Shown: in pieces, positions 1 through 12,000 of the stretch | Position numbering within the stretch: the first letter of the stretch is position 1 | How the letters are laid out: each line of letters begins with the position of its first letter | From: Globodera rostochiensis | Lineage: Eukaryota > Nematoda > Chromadorea > Rhabditida > Heteroderidae | Length of the DNA stretch: 64,000 nucleotides | Assembly: GCA_018350325.1 (NCBI GenBank) | Contig: JAEVLN010000044.1 | Location: forward strand, 275,440 to 339,439 | Direction: 5' to 3' | Position numbers and translations under genes: made by a program | The notes under the pieces: model-generated | Databases searched by the model: none | Seen by the model: only the letters and a program-made list of their open reading frames with translations | Told to the model about the DNA's origin: nothing

Positions 1-90
1 TCCCCCCCCCCCCCCCATTTTTATGCCATCGACCCCCCCCCCATTTTTATGCCATCCTTCCCCCCCCCCATTTTTATGCCATCTTTCCCC
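1..90. repeat. Short C-tract tandem repeat in lam-3 LG1 intron
   Basis: Three to four copies of a roughly 25-30 bp unit made of a run of C followed by ATTTTTATGCCAT. It lies just downstream (minus-strand sense) of the LG1 exon, so it is probably intronic, and it continues to the window edge. Confidence 0.7.
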
Positions 91-3000
91 CGTCCGACCT
101 CTCTCCGCCCGCCGCCAATGTCCCACTTGACATGGATCTTCTTCTGCCGCAGCTCAATCGCCATAAACTCGCTGCTCTGAGTACGGGTGCCTTGCACTTG
201 GGTGAAAAGGATAAGCGAGTCGGGCGAGTCCATGGCGGGTCGGTACTTCAGCGAAATTGTGTTGGAAGGGGAGGGACGCCTGCGGGCCGACAGAAATTGT
301 TATGCTTTTTTTGTTATTTTAAGAAAAAAAAAAAAATTAAATCTTAGTCATCACCAACATTGGCGAGATGTACTCGCGCACACAGCCGCTGTCCTGGTCA
401 GAGCGAACTCCGATTCTGATCTTAACGGCAGAAGGCATAATCGGCAAAAGTCACTTCCCTCCCCGCACCTTGGAAGCTTTCTCTCGTGCCTCGTTGATCT
501 TCTCCTTCAGCACTTCCAGGTCCGCGCTGACCTGCTTGAACTCCGCCTCCTGCCCGTCCGTCCGCTCCTTCAGTTGTTCCATGGCGCTCTCCACCTCGGC
601 CACTTCCTCGCTGCTCGCCGTTAGATTGCGGATATCCTCCTGGATGCCTGACGAGGTGAACAGCTGCTGGATGGAGTCCGTGCGCTCCTTCAGCTCCGAT
701 ACCGCATCGTTGAACTCAGTCGCCGCCGACTCAATCTCACTGATGCTGGCGTCCGCTTCGTTTACGGTCGCGTAAATGTTGTTGATGCGGTCGTGGTGGT
801 CCTCGAGCAGTTGTTGGGCGATGTCTGTTGAAACAAATTTAAAATGACTTTTAATAACCCAAAGTGTCGCGTCTAACCCCGAACCCAGCTGATGTTCTGT
901 TGACCCATCCGGATGCGATCCTCCAACTCCGCCAGTGTTTTCTGCTGCTGCGCATTTCTTTCGCCTATGCCAATCGCCTCCAATGCGGAGTCCAACTTGG
1001 CACTCAGCTCCGCCGACTTTGCGGCCGATCCGTTAGTCAAATGGCCTAACGAACCTTCGCTTTGCGGGTCCACCAACTCAAAAGACTCTTCCGCATTTCG
1101 TTTGGCGGCCGCTGCCGCATCGGCCGCGTCTCGGAGAGCGCTCGCGATCGAATTGTACGCATTGGAAGCGGCGAGCGCGTCCATTGAGAAGAACTTGAGA
1201 AGGAATGCATTTTAAAGGCATTGTTCGATTGTAAAAGTGCCGAGTTTTCCGACTTTGGTCGCCTGAAAGCGGCCCTTCAGCTTGCTCGCTTGCTGCTCCA
1301 AGTCGGCCGCATGCCTTTCCGCCTCGGCCATATGCTTTCGCCTCAGTTCAACAACGGCTTCCATTTCACCATTTGCCGTGGCCAATTGTTCTTCCCGCTG
1401 AGCGCGGAGGGTTGGCAGCAAAGACTCGGCCAATTCCTGGCAATGTTAGCGATCATTCCCCAACAATCAAAGCAATTTCCCAATTTGTCCCCACTCCCCG
1501 CCACCTTGCCAATTTCGTGGATGCGTTGTGTGTTGTGTTCGATGGTCCCCACCATTTGTCTTCCCCGGGCCAATTCCTTCTCCGCCTCTTCGCCCACCGC
1601 CCTGCACTCTCCGACCTTCTTCTCCAATTGGCCCAGCTCCTTCACCGCAAATTGAGTGCCATTGCGTGCCTCTGTGCCGACAATTCTCGCCTCGTCCCAC
1701 AAAGTGTTGCGGAAATCGCGCAGCAGAGTCTGCAATGTCCGCTGCTTCTCGGCCAATTGCTCATACGAAGTCCGGTTCAGTTTCCGTGCCACAATTTCCT
1801 ATAAAATACAGACATATTGCAAAACAATGGTTGAAGCCAAAGCTTTTAAAAAGCATGCTTGCGAACAATTGTTTTAAGATTACCTTCAAAAGTTTGTTTG
1901 CCTCCTCTGCGTTGGTCTTCGCATAATTATACCGTTTCTCGATAATGGAGTCCCGTTCCCGGGTGGAATTCAGCTGAGCATGCGCTTGGCTGAGCAAGTA
2001 ATTGAGTTGGCCGGGCGCAGACTCTCTGGATTGGAGCGTGAAGCGCGAGAGACGGTTCACAATGTCTGCAAACGCGACCAACAAAACAATACTTGTCGAA
2101 TTACAAGCTTCCCCCCCCCCTCCCCGAACTCCTCGAACTCTGTCGAATTACCCCCCCCCCCCTCCCCGAACTCCTCGAACTCTGTCGAATTACCCCCCCC
2201 CCCTCCCCGAACTCCTCGAACTCTGTCGAATTACCCCCCCCCCCTCCCCGAACTCCTCGAACTCTGTCGAATTACCCCCCCCCCTCCCCGAACTCCTCGA
2301 ACTCTGTCGAATTACCCCCCCCCCCTCCCCGAACTCCTCGAACTATGCGAACTCACGAACTCTGTCGCATTACCCCCCCCCCCGAACTCCTCTTGCGAAC
2401 TCTGTCGAATTCCCCCCCCCCGGAACTCTGTCGAATTACCCCCCCCCCCGGACTCCTTCGAACTCACCAACGACTCTTTTGTTCTCCGATTGGACCCGCG
2501 CCCGTAAGTCGCCTAGCAGTTGCTCGGCGCTGTTCAGTCTGAGCAGCGAGTGGTTGTTCCTCTCCAGCACCAATTGGAACTCCTGTTCCAGCGAAAGTGC
2601 CTGTCTCAAAGGGCGACCTTGCCCTTCCAATCCCAACTCTTCTCTGATCAGTAGCTCGTCTCTGATCAGTCCGTCGGCTGCGGACAGATCGGAGCCGACT
2701 CCGAGACCATCCAGCAGAGAATGCAGAGACTGTGTGGAGGCGATCAAATTGGACAGGCGCTTTCGAGGAATTGGCCGAGCACCGACAACGGAGGCGCGGA
2801 GAGAAGTGAGTGACTGCTCCATCGCGTCCTCTTTCAGCATCAACTCTTGATGGCAGCCCCGATCGCATGCTAAAACGGCGATCAGACAGAGACGAGGGAG
2901 TTAAATCAATATTGCCTGAATTTTACTTACACGTGCACACTCCGTTCAGAAATGCGTGTCGTGGCCGGCACACCGAACAGTCCCTTCCCTCCACTCCGTC

Positions 3001-6000
3001 GAGGCACAGACACTGACCCGTCACATTGTGGCAAATCGCACTCGCACTCCCATGGGGATGGCACGCGCTAATGCAAAGCTCAATTAGAGGTGGCTAATTA
3101 TGAAAAATTTACCAAAGGGCACAAAAGCCTCCCGGTATGGACGGGTTACCGAAATAGCCTGACTCGCAACTGAAAGAAGAAGCGGGAGATAAAGGACAAA
3201 CTTTGTGCCGTTTACTTCTCGCAATAATCGCCAACATATCCGGGACGGCAGGAATCGCAAATGTAACCTCGGCCGGCGGACGGTTTGTGACGGCACGTGT
3301 GGCTGAAAGAGTTGTCCGGCAGGGGACACGCGCAACGACGGCACGCCTCGGGCGAGGCGCTCAGTGTCTCGCCGTAGAAGCCGTCCTTGCAATGCTCACA
3401 ATGACTGCCCATTGTGTTGTGCTGACAATTCTGTGAATTTGCGGGAAGGGGAAGAGTCAGTGCGGCACTTTTGCAGAACATTCAGTACCAAACAAGGTAT
3501 TCTACAGGTGTAAAGGGTAGAATTTGCCCCCTTAGGGGGTAAAATTTGAGGTCATACCTCCCCCCCCCCCCTCCCATATTATATTCATGCCACTTACATG
3601 GCAATGCCCCGTCTCCTGGTCGCAAATGTCCGAATGGCCATGGCATGCGCACGGTTGGGCAATGCCCATCAACACAATGTCGTCAGGATGGTCGAAACGG
3701 TCGACGTGAAGAAGTCGGAAGAAGCCGGCCGACGGGTTCTGGCAGGACAGCCCAGCCCATCCCTTCTGACAGTGCTCACAATGTTCAACTCCAAGCGCCA
3801 CTGTTTCACCGGGCGCTAAAATAAAATACACTTTTTTCAATTGGCGTTCCCAGACAAAAAGACAATTTGTCCAGCTCGGGTCATAATTCGAATAGTTAAA
3901 TTCCATTCATTGGCCACCTCCTCGCGCTTCGTCCGATATGTCCAAGGACACCTCCGAAATGGAAATGCTGTCCCCGCGGTGCATGTCATTGTAAGTGCCA
4001 CGGACAAAAATGTGCTGGACTTGCTGAAGGGCGACCATCATTTGCTTACGACTGACCGGCAGCTGCGGACTGATCCGATTGCGCCATTGGCTCTCGTGGA
4101 GACGAATCTGAAAAAAAGTCGCATTATTTAAGAAATAAAAATGAATTAATGGGTGACGAGACGGGGGGGTGACGGGGGGGGGAGGTGACGGGGGGGGGAG
4201 GGAGGGGGGGAGACTGGGGGGGGGGTGACGGGGGGGGAGGGGGGGGAGACTGGGGGGGGGAGACGGGGGGTGACGGGAGGGGGGTAGGGAGGGGGGGAGA
4301 CTGGGGGGGGGGTGACGGGGGGGGTGACGGGGGGGGGAGGTGACGGGGGGGAGGGAGGGGGGGAGACTGGGGGGGGGTGACGGGGGGGGGAGGGAGGGGG
4401 GGAGACTGGGGGGGGGTGACGGGGGGGGGAGGGAGGGGGGGAGACTGGGGGGGGGGGGTGACGGGGGGGGGAGGGGGGGGAGACTGGGGGGGGGAGACGG
4501 GGGGTGACGGGAGGGGGGTAGGGAGGGGGGAGACTGGGGGGGGGGTGACGGGGGGGGGTGAAGGGGGGGGGGAGAGCTCGCCTTATATCTGCCTTCGTCG
4601 GCCCCCATTTTGTCCGGCAGATGCTCCAATTCGATACGCGTGTTCCCCACCAGCAAAACTTGGGGGAAGATTCTGAAGAAGTGCGGGTCCGGCTGAACGT
4701 TTGGCCTTCCTCGGAAGTTGTAGTCATTGCGGATCCGAAAGCGGAGAAATCCGTTGTAAGAACCGGTTTTGTCCCCCTTAAAGCTTGATGGCAGGGGCCA
4801 GTAGAGGGGTGTGTGGTTAGTCGGGTAGGAGTTGTAGTTGGAGGGGTATTCCCTGTGAAAGGAGGACAATTGGGAGTTTGGCGGCGGATGTGTGCCCGCC
4901 CACTTGAGTATGTGAAGACTGTGCCGTTGGTCGAACATTTCGAAAGGCGCTTCAAACAGCACACTTCGATCCGGTGCGTAGATTTGATGCCAAACATTCA
5001 AACTCTGGTGGCAAATGGTCGATTTGTTGGAACAAAAACATTCGATGCAGCCTTGCGGGTTCCAGGCCTCCAAACTGAAGAAGAACTGATCATTGTGAGT
5101 GTGGTTCGGAATATTCTCATGCTTGAATGCATTGGTGCTGCACTGCTCGCACTTCAGTCCGACTACGTTCTTCTTGCACTTGCACTGTCCTTCGTTGCTG
5201 CACAGGCATGTACTGCCTCGACACTCGCTGGGCTCCGTGCCCGCGGGGTAACACTCGCAGGGGCGACAGTCGGGGAACGAATAATGGCCGGGCTCGCAAA
5301 GATCGCAACGGTGCCCCACATAACCCGCCCTGCATTTGCATTGGCCTCTAAATTCGACGGTTTTTGGGGTTTTTGACGGTTTAGCCCGTAGATGTTTTTT
5401 ACACTGTTAGTTCCCTTTTGACCGGAATATAATTCGTTAAACTAACGTGCGCGAGTCGCAGATTTGCGAGTCGGCACCGACGCCGTCGCACTGGCACAAT
5501 TCGCAGCCGCGGTACGGATGGTAACCCTTCAAAATAATGTTGAGAATTGTTAATTTGTATTTAATAGGCCCCTTAAGAAAAACCGAAGTCGCATTCCACG
5601 CGTTCTGCGTGCATCGTTCGCACATTTCGCCCTGAGTGTTCGGGGGACAGACGCAGTCGCCGCTGGTCGGGTCGCAAACTTGGCCGGGGGCAGGACACAC
5701 GCGACACGCTAAAAAAGCGAACGAATTCGATGGATTCCTCCGCCCAAACGTTTGCATCCGGACGAGTCGAAACCGTAGTGGTTGGGCTCGCACTTGTCGC
5801 ACTTCAACCCCGTCACGCCCGACTTGCAGCGACACTGCCCCGTCACTGCATCGCAGATTTCCCCCTCCAGCGACCCTTGCGGGTCACAACCGCAAGGCTA
5901 AAAGAATGGAAGGCAACGGATAGGGACGGGAACGGCAAAAGTGTTGGCCTATCAGTGAGATTATTGGCCCAGCCAACCTTGCATCCACTTCCGGATGTTA

Positions 6001-9000
6001 AATTAAAGAAGCCATCGGCACAATGCTCACACTTTAGCCCTCCCACATTCGGCTGGCACTGGCACTCTCCGGTCACGTTATGGCATTCCTTATCCGGAAT
6101 GGCACCGAACTGATTGCAGTGGCAGAACTCACAGCCTTCCGGACCGAAGTTGAAGTATGAAGGCACACACAAATCACATCTGATCAAAGTGCGGGATGTT
6201 TTTGATTGGCCTTTGGTGATTAGTGGCGATGACCTCTTCCCATAGACGCCCTTTTTGCACGCGCACTGTCCGGACACTTCGTCACAGGCAATGCCCAGAG
6301 ACCCGGTGGAACTGCAGCGACACTCCGGACATGCGTTGTCGACGTCACCATGGCCCAACAAACAGCGATTGCACCTTTTGAACATTGTTTCTCGTCATGG
6401 AAATGGATATTTTTCACCTCTCTCCCGTGTACCCCTCCCGGCAGTTGCATGTGCCCGTCTCGTTGGAGCATTGGGGAGAAAGCGCTCCGATGTGATGGCA
6501 TCGGCAGAGACGACACGAATGGAGCAGTGCCGAACCCCAATGGTTGGGAAGACAATGCTCGCACTGGGCCCCCGCGGTGTGGCCGACGCATCGAAGGCAT
6601 TCGCCCGAACGGCGGTCGCAGTTGCCGATAGCAGCCGGGTCGATGTTGTCGTTGCACTCGCAAGGACGGCACGCGTTGGACGGGTCATCTGCAAAAGGGT
6701 CGCCGAAGAACCCGTCGGCACAACTCAAATGGGACCAAGATGGGCTTGTAAGTTAATTAGCAAGGTCACTGATATGCAAACCTCTCGCATTTGTTGCCGT
6801 CGTAGCCCGTTTCGCAAGCAGTACACACATAATCGTCCTGCCCCGCGGCCGCAACTCCGTCCAAGACGAGTTGGCTGAGCGTACACTCGGCGGACCGGGA
6901 ATGTGTTACGGTTGGGCAGGCGCAGGGACGGCACTGGCCCAAATGGGTGCCCAACGACGGATTGCCATAGAAGCCGCGCAGACAGTGTTCACATCGGGTC
7001 CCCGTCGTATTGTGCTGTAAATGTGGAGGACAACATCACTCAATCCAAACACTTTTGTGTCGAGGTCGGACTATTTCAGCAACCGCCCGCCCAACAGAAG
7101 CCCAAATCCCACCTGACAGATCAGACAATGTCCCGTGAACGGGTCGCAACTGTAATTAGTCCAAATAATTGAATGGAGCGGAGCCAATAATTCACCTTTC
7201 CGAATGACCTTGGCACTCGCACTTTTTGCACGTGCCGTCGTACAATTTGTTGTCCACCCGACGGTAACCTTTCACACACTGTTCACAGCTGTTCCCTCCA
7301 AAGTGCTCGGGGCATGTGCACACCTTTGGCAATAAATACGTCAATTAAGGGAGGGACCGTCCGATCGCCGATCGATCAATTCCCTAGTTGATCTTTAACT
7401 CATTCTGTTCTTGGTAATCAGAATCCATTCGATCTTTGACTCATTCTATTCTCGACGATTGGAATCGCTGAGATTGTATTTGTTCTCATCTCACCTCCAC
7501 CAGATGCCTTTTACGGTCAGAAGGTGACAAAGCTATGGACGTTTTGTCGATTTGGGTCGAGGCGGCCGAGTCCCACGCGGTTTCCATGTGGAAGCCGTAG
7601 ATACTCGACTGGAGCTGATCTTGAACGTATCGAGCCCGTACCAGCATCCTTCTCACATCAGCCAACGCCCGCATAAAAACGGCCTTAACGGACGGACGTT
7701 TGGCCTCCGTTGGACTTTTTGCCATTTCACTCACTTTGTCAACCGGCCGTCTCGTCCTGGCATCGAACCAATTTTCGCTGGGCTTTAGCGGAACGGCGAC
7801 GCTGATGTTCTCGCGGGGGAAGAAGCTCAGCCGACTGTAATATTCCAATGTCAGTTGGTCACTCTGAAAGGTTAACATTTAGGCATCTTGTCCCAAGTCG
7901 AGAATTTAGTCGAGAAATTCGTTGGGTTCATTTTCCGGTCAAAGTCCCCCCCCCCGCTCACCTGAATGATCAAATCGGCGATTGGAGTGGAATGTCCGTG
8001 GGCAGATTCAAAGGGCACGTAATACACAAAATAATGGATGATTGAGCCAAAACTGTTCAGTCGATTTCCCAAAAAGGGTGCCGGGGTCTTCCAATAGTAA
8101 AGGTGATCGCCCTGTCGTTCTTCCAAATTGAAAATCAATAATTTCGACTTCTCGGCATTAGCGTCAGTCTGAACAATGTCAAGCTGTCCTTGCAGGTCGG
8201 TCAGGTTCCATCCAGCGGTTGTTGAAATCTGAGTTTGTTGTTTTGGAGAAGATGAAGCGTCGTCTAACAGTCAAAATTTGTTGCCCCTTTCTTCGGTTTG
8301 TTCTTTTTGAGTTTGCCCACCCCCGGCGAAATTCTCTCAATGCTTACCCCCCCCCCTGAGTTCTTCTCTTTTCTCAATGCTTAACCCCCCCCCCCCCCCG
8401 AGTTCCCTTCTCTCAATGCTTACCCCCCCCCCCCACGAGTTCCCTTCTCTCAATGCTTACCCCCCCCCCCGAGTTCCCTTCTCTCAATGCTTACCCCCCC
8501 CCCCCCACGAGTTCCCTTCTCTCAAACCCCCCCCCCCCGAGTTCCCTTCTCTCAATGCTTACCCCCCCCCCCCACGAGTTCCCTTCTCTCAATGCTTACC
8601 CCCCCCCCCCCCGAGTTCTCTCAATGCTTACCCCCCCCCCGAGTTCCCTTCTCTCAATGCTTACCCCCCCCCCTGAGTTCTTCTCTTTTCTCAATGCTTA
8701 ACCCCCCCCCCCCCCCCCCCGAGTTCCCTTCTCTCAATGCTTACCCCCCCCCCCCCCCGAGTTCCCTTCTCTCAATGCTTACCCCCCCCCCACGAGTTCC
8801 CTTCTCTCAATGCTTACCCCCCCCCCCCGAGTTCTCTCAATGCTTACCCCCCCCCCCCCGAGTTCCCTTCTCTCAATGCTTACCCCCCCCCCCCCCCCGA
8901 GTTCTCTCAATGCTTACCCCCCCCCCCCGAGTTCCCTTCTCTCAATGCTTACCCCCCCCCCCCCGAGTGCTTACCCCCCCCCCCCCCGAGTGCTTACCCC

Positions 9001-12000
9001 CCCCCCCGAGTTCTCTTCTCTCAATGCTTACCCCCCCCCCCCCGAGTTCCCTTCTCTCAATGCTTACCCCCCCCCCCGAGTTCTCTTCTCTCAATGCTTA
9101 CCCCCCCCCCCGAGTTCCCTTCTCTCAATGCTTACCCCCCCCCCCCCCCGAGTTCTCTTCTCTCAATGCTTAACCCCCCCCCGCCCCCCCCCCCGAGTTC
9201 TCTCAATGCTTACCCCCCCCCCCCGAGCCGAGTTCCCTTCTCTCAATGCTTACCCCCCCCCCCGAGCCGAGTTCCCTTCTCTCAATGCTTAATGTCCCTT
9301 TGTCGTCGTCCCCCAACCTTTACCAAAGGGACATTGCTGCACAACCCCTTAGAGAAGGCACAAACATAAACATATTAGCTCCATTTGCGCGGGCCAACCC
9401 GTTTGATCCCTTGTCCCGTATTGCCCCCCAGTGAGACCGCTTTTTGGCTCTCCCCGTAACTGATCGGGCGACTTTCTTCGCTCTCTCCGAGTTTCGCTTC
9501 GCTTTCCCCGTTTTTCTTTGCTTCCCTCGAAAATGTGCGACCACACGGCGACACAACAAAAACAGCAACCTGTTAATGTGTTCGGCGCCCTATTTAAGCT
9601 GTTTCTTTCCGAGGAGCCATTCACTCATTAGCGTTTCAATTATTCCAATGGATTCTGCCGATTACGACAAGCAAAGGCAACGCCACGAGGCGGAGTCTCT
9701 TCGCACTTTGGCCTTCTTCGGAGTGTGCCTTTCTACCGTTGCCACCCTCGTTTGCATCGTTACCGTCCCGCTGGCCTACCAGCACTTCCAGCAGTTGGGC
9801 ACGCAGATGCAGAACGAGCTGGACTTTTGCAAAATGCGATCCGGCAACATTTGGCGAGAGGTCGGAAATCTTTCGTTCGCCGTCATTCGCTTCATCGAAT
9901 GAATGTTTTTCAGGTGACTCGCACCCAAGTGTTTTCCCAGTTCACTGGCGGAGTTCGCCAACCGCGTGCCGTCAACTTCAGCAAGAACCGTCGCATTCGT
10001 CAATATGGAGGCGGTGGAGGAGCAGGAGGAGGGCCTAGCGGAGGCGGTGGAGCAGTTAGCGGAGGAGGCGGAGGCGGTGCAGGAGGGCCTAGCGGAGGCG
10101 GTGGAGCAAGCGGAGGGGGTGGAGCAGGAGGAGGGCCGAGCGGAAGCGGAGGGATGAGCGGAGGCGGTGGAGCAAGCGGAGGGGGCGGAGGAGGTGGTAG
10201 CTGTTGTGGTTGCGGAGTCTCTCAGCCCGGCTCGCCGGGTCCCCCGGGACCTCCGGGCCCGCCTGGAGGAGACGGACAGCCAGGAGGATCTGGACAGCCC
10301 GGATCGGACGGTTGGAAAAGAACAGCGTACAAAATAATTCGATAGCGGAGTCGCTTTAGCACAAGCACCGAGCCAACCCAGTTATGGCGGCGGATGCGAG
10401 CCCACTTGTGAGCCTGGCCATGACGGACAGCCCGGACCCCCCGGTCCAGCGGGAACTCCTGGAAACCCCGGACAGCCTGGAGCACCGGCTACTGGAGGCG
10501 GCCAGGGACCTCCTGGGCCTCCGGTTCGTTTCTATGAAGGAAGTAAATAAAAACTTTTGCAATTTAGGGACCTCCCGGACCGGATGGTCAACCCGGAGGA
10601 TCCGGCCAACCAGGAGGACCCGGACAGCCCGGACAAGTCACAGAAGGCCCAGCCCAACAGGGACCGCCCGGCCCTCCAGGTGGGTGGAATGGCACTTAAA
10701 AAAAATTTTTCTTACCACCATTAGGACCCGACGGCCAACCCGGAGGTCCCGGGGAGCCCGGCCAACCTGGACAAGCAGGAAACCCGGGAGGACAGGGACC
10801 CGCGGGAGACGACGGGCAGCCCGGGTCGCCAGGACAGCCTGGACATGTGGGCGGAGATGGGGAATCCGGTGGCGACGGAGGACACGGCGCCTGCGATCAC
10901 TGCCCTCCGCCACGAACGGCACCGGGATATTAGAGAAAGAGAGAGACGGAATGAGCGGGAGATGAACAGAAGCAGTTGCTCAAGCCAAGACAATCCATCG
11001 AAATCCTCACGATATTCTAAGAATTCACTCGTAAAAGAATAAACTGCTCGAACTCAACGTCACAATTCCTTTGGTCCTGTCCGTTTTTGGTCGGCCCGTC
11101 ACTTTCCCATGCCCCCATTGGTATCGCATTGCCCAACTTCGACTACCCCACCTGAGCGGTGTCCCAAGTGAACTCGCGACATTCGGTGCTCTTTCCGAAG
11201 CAAAAGCATGGCTGGCACCCATCGGGGTCCTCTTTGTCCAAATGGATGGTGCCGGCCTTGCATTGGTCGCAATGCTGGCCTTCCACGTTGCGCTTGCACA
11301 CACATTGATCCTCCTCGCATGTGTCGAAGTTGAGCGAGCCGGAGCGGTCGCAGGGGCACGGCTCGCATGTCGGGTGGTTGCGGAAGCCGAGTGCACAGCG
11401 CTCGCAGCGACGGCCTCCAAAGCCGGGCTTGCAGCGACAGTCACCGGCACGCTGAGAATGATGGGGTATTGCGTTTAGAATGTTAGCTGTCTTTACCCCT
11501 CACCAGCTTTTCGGTTGCCTCCGTCTCGTCCCTCACGCAGCCATTGCTTTCCGATCCCACCAAATCGCAGTCGCATGGACGACAGGCATCGATACGGTAG
11601 TGCGACACATTGGTAGGACGATAAAACTCTGGTTTGCACTTCTCGCAGTTGATCCCGACGGTGTTGTGCTGAATCAGCCAATAGGGGCATTATTGAAGAT
11701 TCCGAGTCATCAACGGCTCTTCGAACATCGGCTGACCTGGCATTCCACACATCGACCGCCACCCTCGTAAATGCCTTCGGGCGTTACGCTCAGCCGTTGG
11801 GCCTCAATTTCCTGGTCGTACTCACAACGAAAAGCGTGGTTGAAGCACTGGCAAGCTGTTCAAATTCAACATTAGCAGCAGTCAGCGACTTCAGTGATAA
11901 GCTCACGTTGGCACACGTTCGGATGGTCGTGGGTGCCAATTCGCCACGGCAATTGGTTGTGCAACGGACAGCATTCACTGCACGACTCGCCGCAAGTCTT

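Noticed and set aside
8335..9290. CRISPR-like repeat/spacer array
   Set aside because: The variable part is only a homopolymer C run, not unique spacers, and the genome is eukaryotic.
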